A DNA stretch of 64,000 nucleotides from contig NZ_AP028669.1 in the NCBI RefSeq assembly GCF_041154485.1, positions 3,782,001-3,846,000 on the forward strand. Direction: 5' to 3'. Source of the stretch: Variovorax sp. V93. GTDB lineage: Bacteria; Pseudomonadota; Gammaproteobacteria; Burkholderiales; Burkholderiaceae_C. The notes under the pieces were generated by a model. That model was not told the origin of the DNA, did no database searches, and was given only the letters and a program-made list of their open reading frames with translations. Within the stretch, counting starts at the first letter, position 1. Every line of letters starts with the position of its first letter. The translations under genes were made by a program, and so were the position numbers. Positions 1 through 8,859 of this stretch are shown here, in pieces.

Positions 1-652
<652 letters not shown>

Positions 653-671
653 GGCGGTACGCAGCGCCGCA

Positions 672-1637
672 CTACTTCCTGCCCGGCCGCGCGCGCGCCG
701 GCTTTCGCACGGCCATGTCCGGCGGCAGTTCGAAGCGGTCGCCTGCCCCCAGCCCGGTGGCCACGCCAAGCCGGGCCGCCAGGTGCGCGGCATCGTAGGG
801 CGCGTGCACCTTGACGTCGTTGTCGAAGTAGCAGAACACGTCGCGCCCCTTGCGCCCGGAGGACCGGCGCGAAGGTACGGCCAGCCTTGCGTCCTTCACC
901 TGGCGTCCATGGCGCCAGGCATCGATGCGCTCGGCCCAGCGGTCGAGCGCGGCATCGCCGTAGCCGCTCGCGTAGAGCTCCTTGTCGCCATGCAGCCGCA
1001 TGTAGACGAAGTCGGCGCACAGGTCTTCGAGCAGCGGCCAGCGCCCCGCCGTGTCGGCAACCACCAGCGCGACGCCATGGCGGCGCAGCATCGCGATGAA
1101 GTCCGGATTTGCAAAACTCGCATGGCGCACTTCCACCGCATGCCGTATGCGCAGCTTCGCGGGTGCCTTCAGCAACGCGCGGTCGTCGGCCAGCTTCTCG
1201 TTGTGCTGGCGCGCGAGCTTGAGGGCGGAACGGCCATCCCTGGGCAGCAGCGCCAGGAATTCCTCGATCCGACCGGCGTCGTAGGCCAACGACGGCGGCA
1301 GCTGCCAGAGAATCGGGCCCAGCTTGGCGCCCAATGCGAACACGCCCGATGCAAAGAAGTTGGCCAGCGCACCGTGCGGTTCCTTGAGCCGCAGGTTGTG
1401 GGTGATGTAGCGCGGCCCCTTCACCGCAAACACGAAACCGTCGGGCGTCGCGTCGTGCCATGCCTGGTACGACACGGGGCGCTGCAGCGAATAGAACGAG
1501 CCGTTGATCTCGATGGTGGGCAGCATGCGGGAGGCAAAGTCGAGTTCGAGCCGCTGCGGGAGCCCCTTGGGATAGAAACGGCCGCGCCATGGCGCATAGC
1601 GCCAGCCAGAGATACCGATTCGCGTCGTGCCCTGCAT
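672..1637 (-). CDS. DUF72 family protein (YecE-like)
   Basis: A 321-residue protein with the landmarks of the DUF72 TIM-barrel family: IGISGWRY near the N-terminus, EINGSFY, VEVRHASF in the middle, YMRLHGD, and FCYFDND near the C-terminus. Its function is not established. The fold resembles sugar-phosphate or endonuclease-IV-type barrels, but no reaction can be assigned here. The frame stays open upstream of the chosen ATG, but family similarity starts at once with TTRIGISGW, so the longer frame is rejected. It is transcribed convergently with the preceding ABC gene, with about 20 bases between them. Confidence 0.88.
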   Translation of the reverse strand: MQGTTRIGISGWRYAPWRGRFYPKGLPQRLELDFASRMLPTIEINGSFYSLQRPVSYQAWHDATPDGFVFAVKGPRYITHNLRLKEPHGALANFFASGVFALGAKLGPILWQLPPSLAYDAGRIEEFLALLPRDGRSALKLARQHNEKLADDRALLKAPAKLRIRHAVEVRHASFANPDFIAMLRRHGVALVVADTAGRWPLLEDLCADFVYMRLHGDKELYASGYGDAALDRWAERIDAWRHGRQVKDARLAVPSRRSSGRKGRDVFCYFDNDVKVHAPYDAAHLAARLGVATGLGAGDRFELPPDMAVRKPARARPGRK

Positions 1638-1791
1638 CGTTGGTCTTTTTTTCCGGAGCCTCGAACGTGGCCTGCCGAACGGCGCCGTGGCGTAGGAGAT
1701 TTTCCTGTCCGCATAGCAGCATGCGCCCGGCGCGCCGGCCGGAGGTCCGGACTCCCCGGAACCCCGCGGGCTGTGGCAAGCTCCGAGCAGT

Positions 1792-2376
1792 ATGCAAATC
1801 CGCTCCCTGCCCTTCACCACCTCCCGCCGCTGGATGCTGCGCGCGCTGTGCGGCGCCGCGGCCCTGCAGGCGCCGCTTTGCGCGCTGGCCGGCTTCAACT
1901 TCTTCACCAGCGAATACACCGCCACGCGCGACGAACTGCAGGCGCAGATCGCCAAGCGCTTTCCGGTGGCCGAGCGCTATGCCGAGATCTTCATGGTCGG
2001 GCTGCGCGATCCGCAGCTGGGCCTGGACGCGCGCAGCAACCGCGCGGCCATCACGGCCACGCTGACCATTGCCAGCCCCCTGCTGGCCGCCTCGCCGGTG
2101 CAGGGCGTGGTCTCGGTCAGCAGCGCGCTGCGCTACGACGCCGCAGCGCGCGCGCTGCGCCTGGACCGCCCCAAGGCCGAGCGCCTCGAGCTGCAGGGCG
2201 TGCAGGGCCGCGATGCGGAACGCCTGCAGCAGGTGGGCGCGGTGGTGGCGCAGGAGCTGCTGCAGGGGCAGGTGCTGCGCAGCTTCACGGCCGACGAGCT
2301 CACGGTGGGACGCAAGACCTACGAGATCGGCGACATCACGGTGCAGGACGACGGCATCAAGGTGCAGCTGAAATGA
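1792..2376 (+). CDS. DUF1439 domain exported protein
   Basis: A 194-residue protein with an N-terminal arginine pair and a hydrophobic stretch ending in ALA (about residue 34), consistent with export. The rest resembles DUF1439 (YceB-like) proteins, which form a lipid-binding-type beta sheet at the periplasmic face. No lipobox cysteine is visible, unlike E. coli YceB. Its stop codon overlaps the next start (ATGA), so it is probably translationally coupled to the phosphodiesterase gene. The biochemical role is unknown. Confidence 0.75.
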   Translation: MQIRSLPFTTSRRWMLRALCGAAALQAPLCALAGFNFFTSEYTATRDELQAQIAKRFPVAERYAEIFMVGLRDPQLGLDARSNRAAITATLTIASPLLAASPVQGVVSVSSALRYDAAARALRLDRPKAERLELQGVQGRDAERLQQVGAVVAQELLQGQVLRSFTADELTVGRKTYEIGDITVQDDGIKVQLK

Positions 2377-3365
2377 AATACCCACTGCTTGCCGCCGCAT
2401 TGCTCATCGCGGGCTGCGCGGCCATTCTCCCCACGGCCAAGCAGCACTTCGACCTGCAGGCGCACCGCGGCGGGCGCGGGCTCGCGCCGGAGAACACGCT
2501 GGCGGCCTTCTCCAACGCCATCGACCTGGGCGTGAGCACGCTCGAACTGGACATCGGGCTCACGGCCGACGGCGTGGTCGTGATCTCGCACGACACCGCG
2601 CTCAACGCCGACCACACACGCGACGCGAACGGCGCCTGGCTCGCATCGAAGACCGGCCCCACCCTCCGTTCTCTCACGCTGGCGCAACTGCAGCGCTACG
2701 ACGTCGGCCGGCTGAACCCCGCGAGCAGCTACGGCAAGCAGTTCGCGCTGCAGCTGCCGCGCGACGGCGAGCGCATCCCGACCCTGGCCGCACTGTTCGA
2801 GCAGGTGCGCGCACGCGGCGCCGCGGCCGCCACGGTGGGCTTCAACATCGAGACCAAGATCGATCCCACCAAGCCCGACGAGACCGCCGCGCCCGAGCCG
2901 ATGGTGCGCGCCCTGCTCGCCGAGATCGACAAGGCGCAGATGGGCGGCCGCGTGACCGTCCAGAGCTTCGACTGGCGCACGCTCGCGCTGGTCGGCCAGC
3001 TTGCGCCGCAGTTGCCGCGGGCCTACCTGAGCTCCCCGCGCACGCTCAAGGACAGCCGCTGGACGGCCGGCCTCGACGCCGCGCAGTTCGCCTCGACGCC
3101 GCAGCTGGTCAAGGCCGCGGCCGGCACGGCGGGCGGGCCCGTCATCTGGTCGCCCGCCTACAACGACCTGACACGGCCCGCCATCAAGGAAGCGCAGGGC
3201 CTCGGCCTCAAGGTGCTGCCCTGGACCGTGAACCAGCGCGCCGACATGCTGCGGCTGATGGACTGGGGTGTGGACGGCATCATCACCGACTACCCCGACG
3301 TGCTGCGCGACCTGATGCGCGAACGCGGCCTCTCGCTGCCGCCACCTGGAAAGGCTTCGTCATGA
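2373..3365 (+). CDS. Glycerophosphodiester phosphodiesterase, lipoprotein
   Basis: A 330-residue GDPD enzyme that would cleave glycerophosphodiesters to glycerol-3-phosphate and an alcohol. The N-terminus MKYPLLAAALLIAGCAA is a lipoprotein signal with Cys15 as the lipidated residue. The catalytic core follows at once: AHRGG, ENTLAAF, LELDIGLT and ISHD supply the His, Glu and Asp residues that bind metal and act in catalysis. IIDYP-like closing sequence (GIITDYPD) is also present. Its start overlaps the upstream stop, so it forms an operon with the DUF1439 gene. Probable role: scavenging phospholipid head groups in the periplasm. Confidence 0.92.
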   Translation: MKYPLLAAALLIAGCAAILPTAKQHFDLQAHRGGRGLAPENTLAAFSNAIDLGVSTLELDIGLTADGVVVISHDTALNADHTRDANGAWLASKTGPTLRSLTLAQLQRYDVGRLNPASSYGKQFALQLPRDGERIPTLAALFEQVRARGAAAATVGFNIETKIDPTKPDETAAPEPMVRALLAEIDKAQMGGRVTVQSFDWRTLALVGQLAPQLPRAYLSSPRTLKDSRWTAGLDAAQFASTPQLVKAAAGTAGGPVIWSPAYNDLTRPAIKEAQGLGLKVLPWTVNQRADMLRLMDWGVDGIITDYPDVLRDLMRERGLSLPPPGKASS

Positions 3366-3395
3366 GCCCCCGCCCGGCCGCTCCGAAGGGGGCTC
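3364..3395 (+). terminator. Intergenic hairpin after the phosphodiesterase gene
   Basis: A perfect 8-base stem, GAGCCCCC at 3364-3371 pairing with GGGGGCTC at 3388-3395, with a 16-base C/G-rich loop. There is no T-tract, so a classical intrinsic terminator is not supported. It may be an mRNA-stabilising or attenuating element, or a member of the short dispersed GC-rich hairpins common in Comamonadaceae genomes (inference). Confidence 0.5.
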
Positions 3396-3426
3396 GCACC
3401 GCAGCGCGTAGCGCGGAGGTTGCCTT

Positions 3427-3705
3427 ATGAGCACCGCCGCACGGCAGCTCGAAGCCGTCAGCAGCGGAATCGCGGCGCTGCAAGGCGGCGGCGGATCGGT
3501 CGCCGCGCTCTCGAACGAGGCGCGCGCGAGCAGCGAACTGCTCGCGGCGCTGCCGCCGCGCTATGGCGAGGTGCTGCTGAACCTGCTCGACCGGCTCGAG
3601 TCGAGCGCGCTGTTCAGCGAAGAGAGCTGTTCCTTCAGCCAGAAAGACCTGCTCGACAACCTGCAGGCGTGGGCCGGCAAGGCCCGCGCGCAGCTGGCGT
3701 CCTGA
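3427..3705 (+). CDS. Small hypothetical protein
   Basis: A 92-residue soluble protein with no signal peptide or membrane segment. It is rich in alanine, leucine and glutamate and probably all helical. No family is recognised. Base composition matches its neighbours. It sits 61 bases after the phosphodiesterase gene and 13 bases before the DUF411 gene on the same strand, so it is likely in the same transcript. A GGAGG at 3415-3419 lies 7 bases before the ATG. Confidence 0.65.
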   Translation: MSTAARQLEAVSSGIAALQGGGGSVAALSNEARASSELLAALPPRYGEVLLNLLDRLESSALFSEESCSFSQKDLLDNLQAWAGKARAQLAS

Positions 3706-3718
3706 GGAGAAACAAACC

Positions 3719-4186
3719 ATGCAAAGACGCACCCTTCTTCTGCGCGCCGCCCCGCTGCTCGCGTTCGCATCCACGGCGGCATGGCCGCCGGCCGCATCGG
3801 CCGCCGCGCCGATGGTCGAGATCTGGAAGGACCCGAACTGCGGGTGCTGCCAGGACTGGGTCAGGCACCTCGAGGCCAACGGCTTCGCGACCCGCGTGCA
3901 CGACGCTGGCAACAGCGCCGCGCGCACCCGGCTCGGCGTTCCCGCCAGGCTGGGCTCATGCCACACCGGCCTGGTCGGCGGCTATGCGCTCGAAGGCCAC
4001 GTGCCCGCGCGCGAGGTGCACAGGCTGTTGCGCGAAAAGCCCAAAGCCATCGGCCTCGCCGTGCCCGGCATGCCGGTGGGATCGCCGGGCATGGACGGCG
4101 CCGCCTACGGCGATCGGCACGATCCCTACGACGTTCTGCTGGTGCTGGCCGACGGCGGCAGCCGCGTCTTCCAGAGCTACCGCTGA
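3719..4186 (+). CDS. DUF411 family periplasmic metal-binding protein
   Basis: A 155-residue protein with an RR-type signal peptide ending about residue 29 (ASAAAP). The mature part begins VEIWKDPNCGCC, the CGCC motif that defines DUF411, a thioredoxin-like family linked to copper handling. A third conserved cysteine and histidine (GSCHTGLVGGY) and the closing HDPYDVLLV are present. Such genes commonly neighbour copper resistance genes, but none is visible here. A GAGGAGA sequence 9 bases upstream supports the start. The role in copper storage or delivery is an inference from the family. Confidence 0.85.
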   Translation: MQRRTLLLRAAPLLAFASTAAWPPAASAAAPMVEIWKDPNCGCCQDWVRHLEANGFATRVHDAGNSAARTRLGVPARLGSCHTGLVGGYALEGHVPAREVHRLLREKPKAIGLAVPGMPVGSPGMDGAAYGDRHDPYDVLLVLADGGSRVFQSYR

Positions 4187-4204
4187 GGAAGACCGCGCCG
4201 CGCG

Positions 4205-5503
4205 TCAGCTGAAGCGGGCGGGATCGAAAGGGGCCAGCGCCGTCTCGGGCGCGGTGCCCGCGAGCAATTGCGCCGCGAGCCTGCCGGTGCGCGCCGAGCC
4301 GCACAGGCCGACGTGCCCATGCCCGAAGGCCAGCACGATGTCCGTGCTGGCCGCGGATGCGCCGATGCAGGGCAGCCCGTCGGGCAGACTGGGCCGGTGG
4401 CCGAGCCAGTGCTTCACGGCCACCGCCTCCGGCGGCTGGGTGCCAAGCGCCGGAAACATCGACCGCAGGTGCCGGTGCAGGATCTCGGCGCGCCGCCAGT
4501 CGGGCGCGGCATCGAGCCCACCGATCTCGACCTGGCCGGCCGCGCGCAGGCCACCGTCCATCCAGTGCGCGATGAGCTTGCCGTCGGCCACCATCGTCGG
4601 CGTGCGCGGCCCCGCCGAAGCGCCTTCGACGACCACGTGGTAGCCGCGTTCCGATTCGAGCGGCACCGGCGATCCGGCCGCTGCGGCCAGCGGGCCCGAG
4701 CGCGCACCGGCGCAGATGGCGGCGGCGTCGCAGGCGATCTCGCCGGCCTCGGTGCGCACCGCGCGCAGCCGCCCGCCCGCGATGCGAAAGCCGGTGGCGC
4801 GCGCCGCCACACGCTGCGCACCGGCCTCCTGCGCGTGCCGCGCCAGCGCCGCCACATAGGCCCCCGGATTGCGGCAGTGCCCGGCCTCGGGCACGAAGAT
4901 GCCGAGCGTGTAGCGCGCGTCGAGGTCGGGTTCGCGCTGCCGCAATTCAGCCGCCGGCCACTCCTCCCACTGCACACCAGTGCGCCGGCGCACGCGCCAG
5001 CCGAGCGCGTCGCCCTCGAACTCCTCGCGCGACCGGTAGGCATGCAGCAGGCCGCGCTGCTCGATGAGCTGCGGCATCCCGGCCTCGGCGGCGAGCCGGG
5101 CATGCAGGGCCGGGGCATCGGCCAGCAGCGTGCGCAATGCGTCGGCGGTGCGCTGCACGCGCGCCTCGGTCCAGCCCGAGGCCAGGTAGCGCAGCAGCCA
5201 GGGCAAGGCCCGCGGCAGATGGCGCCAACGCAGCGCGAGCGGCCCCAGCGGATCGGTCAGCCAGCCCGGCACCTTGCGCCAGGCACCGGGCAGCGCGGGC
5301 GGCACCACGGAATGAGACGAGAGCCAGCCCGCATTGCCGTAGCTCGTGGCCTGCGGACCGCCCGGCTCGCCGGGCTCCACCACCGTCACGCGCAGGCCGG
5401 CGCGCAAGGCCTCGATGGCGGTCGCGCTGCCCACGGCGCCTGCGCCGATCACGACCACATGGCGTCCCGCGCCCTCGGCGGAGAAACTTCTTGCAACTGT
5501 CAT
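4205..5503 (-). CDS. DadA-like FAD-dependent D-amino acid dehydrogenase
   Basis: A 432-residue FAD enzyme of the DAO/DadA superfamily. The N-terminal dinucleotide motif VVVIGAGAVGSATAIEAL (about residues 16-33) binds FAD, followed by EPGEPGGPQATSYGNAGW, the region that contacts the isoalloxazine ring in DadA. The C-terminus GFGHGHVGLC-type segment (LAFGHGHVGLCGSARTGRLAA) matches the family's second FAD contact. Members oxidise D-amino acids or N-substituted glycines to keto acids and pass electrons to quinone. It is divergent from the peptidase gene at 5545 with only 41 bases between starts. The exact substrate is unknown. Confidence 0.87.
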   Translation of the reverse strand: MTVARSFSAEGAGRHVVVIGAGAVGSATAIEALRAGLRVTVVEPGEPGGPQATSYGNAGWLSSHSVVPPALPGAWRKVPGWLTDPLGPLALRWRHLPRALPWLLRYLASGWTEARVQRTADALRTLLADAPALHARLAAEAGMPQLIEQRGLLHAYRSREEFEGDALGWRVRRRTGVQWEEWPAAELRQREPDLDARYTLGIFVPEAGHCRNPGAYVAALARHAQEAGAQRVAARATGFRIAGGRLRAVRTEAGEIACDAAAICAGARSGPLAAAAGSPVPLESERGYHVVVEGASAGPRTPTMVADGKLIAHWMDGGLRAAGQVEIGGLDAAPDWRRAEILHRHLRSMFPALGTQPPEAVAVKHWLGHRPSLPDGLPCIGASAASTDIVLAFGHGHVGLCGSARTGRLAAQLLAGTAPETALAPFDPARFS

Positions 5504-5544
5504 GGGGGCCTATCGTAGAGGGCGCGGTCCCATAATCGGCCGCC

Positions 5545-6594
5545 ATGCCCGCTCCGTCATCCGCTTCCTCTTCTCCTGCTTCGTCTTCCGGCGCCATCAC
5601 CGATGTGGCCGGCATCGAAGTCGGCCATTTTTCCGACACGCGCCGGCCCACGGGCTGCACCGTGATCCTCGCGCGCGAAGGGGCGGTGGCCGGGGTCGAC
5701 GTGCGCGGCGCCGCACCGGGCACGCGCGAGACCGACCTGCTCTCGCCCGGCAACCTGGTGCAGCAGGTGCACGGCGTGATGCTGGCGGGCGGCAGCGCCT
5801 GGGGACTGGCCGCGGCCGAAGGCGCCATGCGCTGGCTCGAGGAGCGCAACATCGGCATGGACGTGCGCTTCGGCACCCTGCCGATCGTGCCGGCCGCCGT
5901 GCTGTTCGACCTGCCCATGGGCGACGCGCGCATCCGGCCCGACGCCGCCGCCGGCTACGCGGCCTGCGAGGCGGCCACCCGCGATGCGCCGGAAGAAGGC
6001 AACGTGGGCGCCGGCAGCGGCGCGCTCGTGGGCAAGCTCTTCGGCGTGCACCGCGCGATGAAGGGCGGCATCGGCACCGCCTCGGTCACCGTGGGCGGCG
6101 TGACGGTGGGCGCGCTCATCGCGGTCAATGCGCTGGGCGACGTGATCGACCCCGACACCGCGCAGCCGGTGGCCGGCGCGCGCACCGAAGACGGCCTTGC
6201 GCTGCTCGACACGCGCCGCGCCCTGCTGCGCGGCGACCCGCCCCAGCCGCTGCTCGCGGGCACCAACACCACGCTCGGCGTGATCGCGACCGACGCGGTG
6301 CTGACGAAGGTGCAGGCCAACCGCCTTGCGAGCGTGGCGCACGACGGCCTGGCACGCGCCATCAACCCGGTGCACACGATGAGCGACGGCGACACGCTGT
6401 TTGCGCTGGCCACCGGCCGCATTCCGCTCGAAGGCCCTTCTTCCGAATCCAGGCCCGGCATGACCGTGCTCGGCACCATGGCCGCCGAGGCGGTGGCGCG
6501 CGCCACCTTGCGCGCGGTGCTGGCGGCGCGCTCCATCACCGTCGGCGAGCTGCACGTGCCATGCGCGGCCGACTTCGCCGCAACGAAAGGTTGA
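5545..6594 (+). CDS. P1 (S58) family peptidase, DmpA/ThnT type
   Basis: A 349-residue N-terminal nucleophile peptidase. The N-terminal part shows IEVGHFSD and GCTVILARE, then GVMLAGGSAWGLAAAEGA, and a glycine-rich GAGSGALVGK ... KGGIGTAS stretch. The motif GTNTTLGVIATDA puts Thr242 just after Asn241, which matches the Asn-Thr autocleavage site known in ThnT. Self-cleavage would give alpha and beta chains. Relatives hydrolyse D-amino acid amides, beta-peptides or pantetheine-like amides. It is divergent to the DadA-like gene, which hints at a shared role with unusual amino acids (inference). Confidence 0.9.
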   Translation: MPAPSSASSSPASSSGAITDVAGIEVGHFSDTRRPTGCTVILAREGAVAGVDVRGAAPGTRETDLLSPGNLVQQVHGVMLAGGSAWGLAAAEGAMRWLEERNIGMDVRFGTLPIVPAAVLFDLPMGDARIRPDAAAGYAACEAATRDAPEEGNVGAGSGALVGKLFGVHRAMKGGIGTASVTVGGVTVGALIAVNALGDVIDPDTAQPVAGARTEDGLALLDTRRALLRGDPPQPLLAGTNTTLGVIATDAVLTKVQANRLASVAHDGLARAINPVHTMSDGDTLFALATGRIPLEGPSSESRPGMTVLGTMAAEAVARATLRAVLAARSITVGELHVPCAADFAATKG

Positions 6595-6601
6595 GTACCC
6601 C

Positions 6602-7996
6602 ATGGCCATGCCCAAGACACTGAAGCTGATCCTGCTGTCGATCCGCGACCTGATCGCATCGGCCGGTCCCGTCGTGTTCCTCGTGATCGGCCTGCTGATT
6701 GCCGCCTACTGGTGGCTGCAGCCGCAGCCGCCCAAGCACGTGACGCTGGCAACCGGGCCGACCGGCAGCGCCTATTCGCAGTTCGGCAAGCGCTATGCCG
6801 AGCTGCTCAAGGCGAGCGGCATCGAGGTGGAGCTCAAGGCCACCACGGGCTCTTCAGAAAACCTCGAACTGCTGCGCAGCGGCGGCGCCGACGTGGGCTT
6901 CGTGCGCGGCGGCAGCGCCGACCCGGTGGCCGATGAGGAAGCCGGCCTCACCTCGCTCGGCAGCCTGTTCTTCGAGCCGATCTGGCTCTTCTACCGCGCC
7001 GACAGCGCGCAGAAGATCGACCGCAAGACGGCCACGCTGACTTCGCTCGCCCAGCTGCGCGGCCTGCGCGTGAACGTCGACCTGGCGGGCAGCGGCCTGC
7101 CCGAGATCATGGAAAGGCTCTTCAAGGCCAACCACCTCGAGCCCGATGCGCTGCTGCTTTCCAACCTGGAACAGGCGGCCGCGGCCGAAGCGCTGCAGGC
7201 CGGCCTGCTCGATGCCATCGTGCTGTCCTCGGCGCCGCAGTCGCCGCAGGTGCAGCGGCTGCTGCGCGCGCCCGACATCAAGCTCATGGACTTCGGCCAG
7301 GCCGATGCGTACACGCGGCGTTTTCCGTTTCTGTCGGCGGTCACGCTGCCGCGCGGCGTGGTCGACCTGTCGAAGGACCTGCCGCCTACGGACGTCTCGC
7401 TGCTCGCGGCCACCACCTCGCTGCTTTCGCGCGACAAGACCCACTCCGCGCTGCGCCAGCTCTTCGCGCAGGCCGCGCAAAGCGTGCACAGCGACGCCGG
7501 CTGGTTCAACCGCGCGCGCGATTTTCCCAACACACGCACCAGCGAACTGCCCGTGAGCCCCGAGGGCGACCGCGCCATCAACGGCACGCCGCCGTTCTGG
7601 CAGCGCTACCTGCCGTTCTGGGCCAGCAACCTGATCGAGCGCATGTGGCTGGTGCTCGGCGGCCTGCTGGTGCTGATGCTGCCACTGAGCCGCGTGGTGC
7701 CGCCGCTCTACCAGTTCCGCGTGCGCCGCCGCGTGTTTCGCTGGTATGCGCGGCTGCGCGACATCGAGGCCAAGGTCGATGCACGCCAGGGCGGGCGCGA
7801 CGAATTGCTCGACGAACTCGAGGAGCTCGACCGCGTGGTCAACAAGGTGGCCGTTCCGCTGTCGTATGCCGACGAGCTCTATGCGCTGCGCAACAACATC
7901 CACACGGTGCAAAAGCGCGTGCAGATGCGCTGGCCGCAGCCCGGCGATTTCGCGCCCCGGACCGCGCCCTCCGCGGAAACCGCAAAAAGCGCTTGA
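6602..7996 (+). CDS. TAXI-type TRAP solute-binding protein with membrane anchors
   Basis: A 464-residue protein. Residues about 15-37 form an uncleaved N-terminal membrane segment, followed by the TAXI binding domain (VTLATGPTGSAYSQFGKRYAELLK ... GGADVGFVRGGSAD). After about residue 340 a second membrane segment (LIERMWLVLGGLLVLMLPL) is followed by a charged helical tail of roughly 100 residues that should be cytoplasmic. Ordinary TAXI proteins are soluble and pair with a TRAP permease. No such permease is nearby, so this looks like an anchored sensor or an orphan binding protein. It starts 8 bases after the peptidase gene and is likely co-transcribed. Confidence 0.86.
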   Translation: MAMPKTLKLILLSIRDLIASAGPVVFLVIGLLIAAYWWLQPQPPKHVTLATGPTGSAYSQFGKRYAELLKASGIEVELKATTGSSENLELLRSGGADVGFVRGGSADPVADEEAGLTSLGSLFFEPIWLFYRADSAQKIDRKTATLTSLAQLRGLRVNVDLAGSGLPEIMERLFKANHLEPDALLLSNLEQAAAAEALQAGLLDAIVLSSAPQSPQVQRLLRAPDIKLMDFGQADAYTRRFPFLSAVTLPRGVVDLSKDLPPTDVSLLAATTSLLSRDKTHSALRQLFAQAAQSVHSDAGWFNRARDFPNTRTSELPVSPEGDRAINGTPPFWQRYLPFWASNLIERMWLVLGGLLVLMLPLSRVVPPLYQFRVRRRVFRWYARLRDIEAKVDARQGGRDELLDELEELDRVVNKVAVPLSYADELYALRNNIHTVQKRVQMRWPQPGDFAPRTAPSAETAKSA

Positions 7997-8023
7997 CTTG
8001 GAGCGCGCTCCAACTTCGAGAAT
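7993..8023 (+). promoter_or_regulatory. MerR-type promoter and operator
   Basis: TTGACT at 7993-7998 and GAGAAT at 8018-8023 are separated by 19 bases, the over-long spacer typical of MerR-activated promoters. A perfect 16-base palindrome TTGGAGCGCGCTCCAA (7998-8013) fills the spacer. The start of the MerR gene lies only 8 bases after the -10 element, so transcription begins next to its start codon. The operator also overlaps the stop codon of the TAXI gene. Autoregulation by the MerR protein is the natural reading. Confidence 0.85.
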
Positions 8024-8030
8024 TCCCGCC

Positions 8031-8522
8031 ATGGAAGCCCACTTGACCATTGCGGAAGTCGCGCGGCGCACCGGCCTCACGGCCGACACGCTGCGCTACT
8101 ACGAACGCATCGGACTGATCGCCGCGGTGCCCCGTGCACCGGGCGGCCAGCGCCGCTATGCGAGCGCCGACATGGATTGGCTGGCCTTCCTGTTGCGCCT
8201 GCGCGAGACCGGCATGCCGATCCAGGGCATGCAGGCGTTCGCCAGGCTTCGAAGCCAGGGGGACGCCAGTGTCGGGGAGCGGCGGCAGATGCTCGAACAG
8301 CATCTGGCCGAGGTCCAGGCCAAGGTGGCGGCGCTGCAGCAATCCATGCAGGCGCTGTCGCTGAAGATCGCGCACTACCGCGCCATCGACAGGAAGCGTC
8401 CCTCGTCACCGGGCACAGCCCCCGAAGGAAAGACGAGCGATGACCAACACACAAGCAAGCCACAACGACAACAACCTGCGCTACGAGCGCGGGCTCGCCA
8501 AGCTTCAGCAGATCGACGGTGA
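8031..8522 (+). CDS. MerR family transcriptional regulator
   Basis: A 163-residue regulator. The winged-helix DNA-binding domain covers residues about 4-72 ([26 protein letters not shown], then [27 protein letters not shown]). A dimerising coiled coil follows ([20 protein letters not shown]). There is no cysteine pair for metal sensing, so it belongs with the small-molecule or stress MerR proteins. The last 30-odd residues are charged and unlike the family, and they overlap the next gene by 83 bases. Its own operator lies directly upstream. Likely target: the operon it heads. Confidence 0.92.
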   Translation: MEAHLTIAEVARRTGLTADTLRYYERIGLIAAVPRAPGGQRRYASADMDWLAFLLRLRETGMPIQGMQAFARLRSQGDASVGERRQMLEQHLAEVQAKVAALQQSMQALSLKIAHYRAIDRKRPSSPGTAPEGKTSDDQHTSKPQRQQPALRARARQASADRR

Positions 8523-8859
8523 AGGCGGCGTCAAGGTGGTCGAGAGCCTGGCCGGCATCGCACCCGATTTCGCGCGCCTCCTGATCGAGTTTCCGTTCGG
8601 CGACATCTACTCGCGCCCCGGCCTCGACCTGCGTTCGCGCGAGATCGCGGTGGTGGCCGCGCTCACGGCCATGGGCAATGCCGCGCCGCAGCTCAAGGTG
8701 CACATCCAGGGCGCGCTCAATGTCGGCGTCACGCGCACCGAGATTGTCGAGACCATCATGCAGATGGCGGTGTATGCGGGCTTTCCGGCTGCGCTCAACG
8801 GCCTCGCGGCCGCGCGCGAGGTGTTTGCTGCCGATGCACCGGTGGGAGAGCCCGTATGA
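8440..8859 (+). CDS. Carboxymuconolactone decarboxylase family protein
   Basis: A 139-residue CMD/AhpD-like protein with the family core [56 protein letters not shown]. The AhpD-type CxxC pair is absent, so it is closer to gamma-carboxymuconolactone decarboxylases than to peroxidase partners. Many such proteins have unknown substrates. The start lies inside the 3' end of the MerR gene, after GAAGGAAAG, and the stop overlaps the next start (ATGA). This gives a tight three-gene operon controlled by the MerR protein. Confidence 0.88.
   Translation: MTNTQASHNDNNLRYERGLAKLQQIDGEGGVKVVESLAGIAPDFARLLIEFPFGDIYSRPGLDLRSREIAVVAALTAMGNAAPQLKVHIQGALNVGVTRTEIVETIMQMAVYAGFPAALNGLAAAREVFAADAPVGEPV

Noticed and set aside
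783..3365. Very long open frame of about 860 codons on the plus strand
   Set aside because: Only its 3' end (from 2373) is the phosphodiesterase gene. The rest runs antisense to the DUF72 gene and out of frame through the DUF1439 gene, with Arg/Ala-rich composition typical of GC-rich shadow frames.
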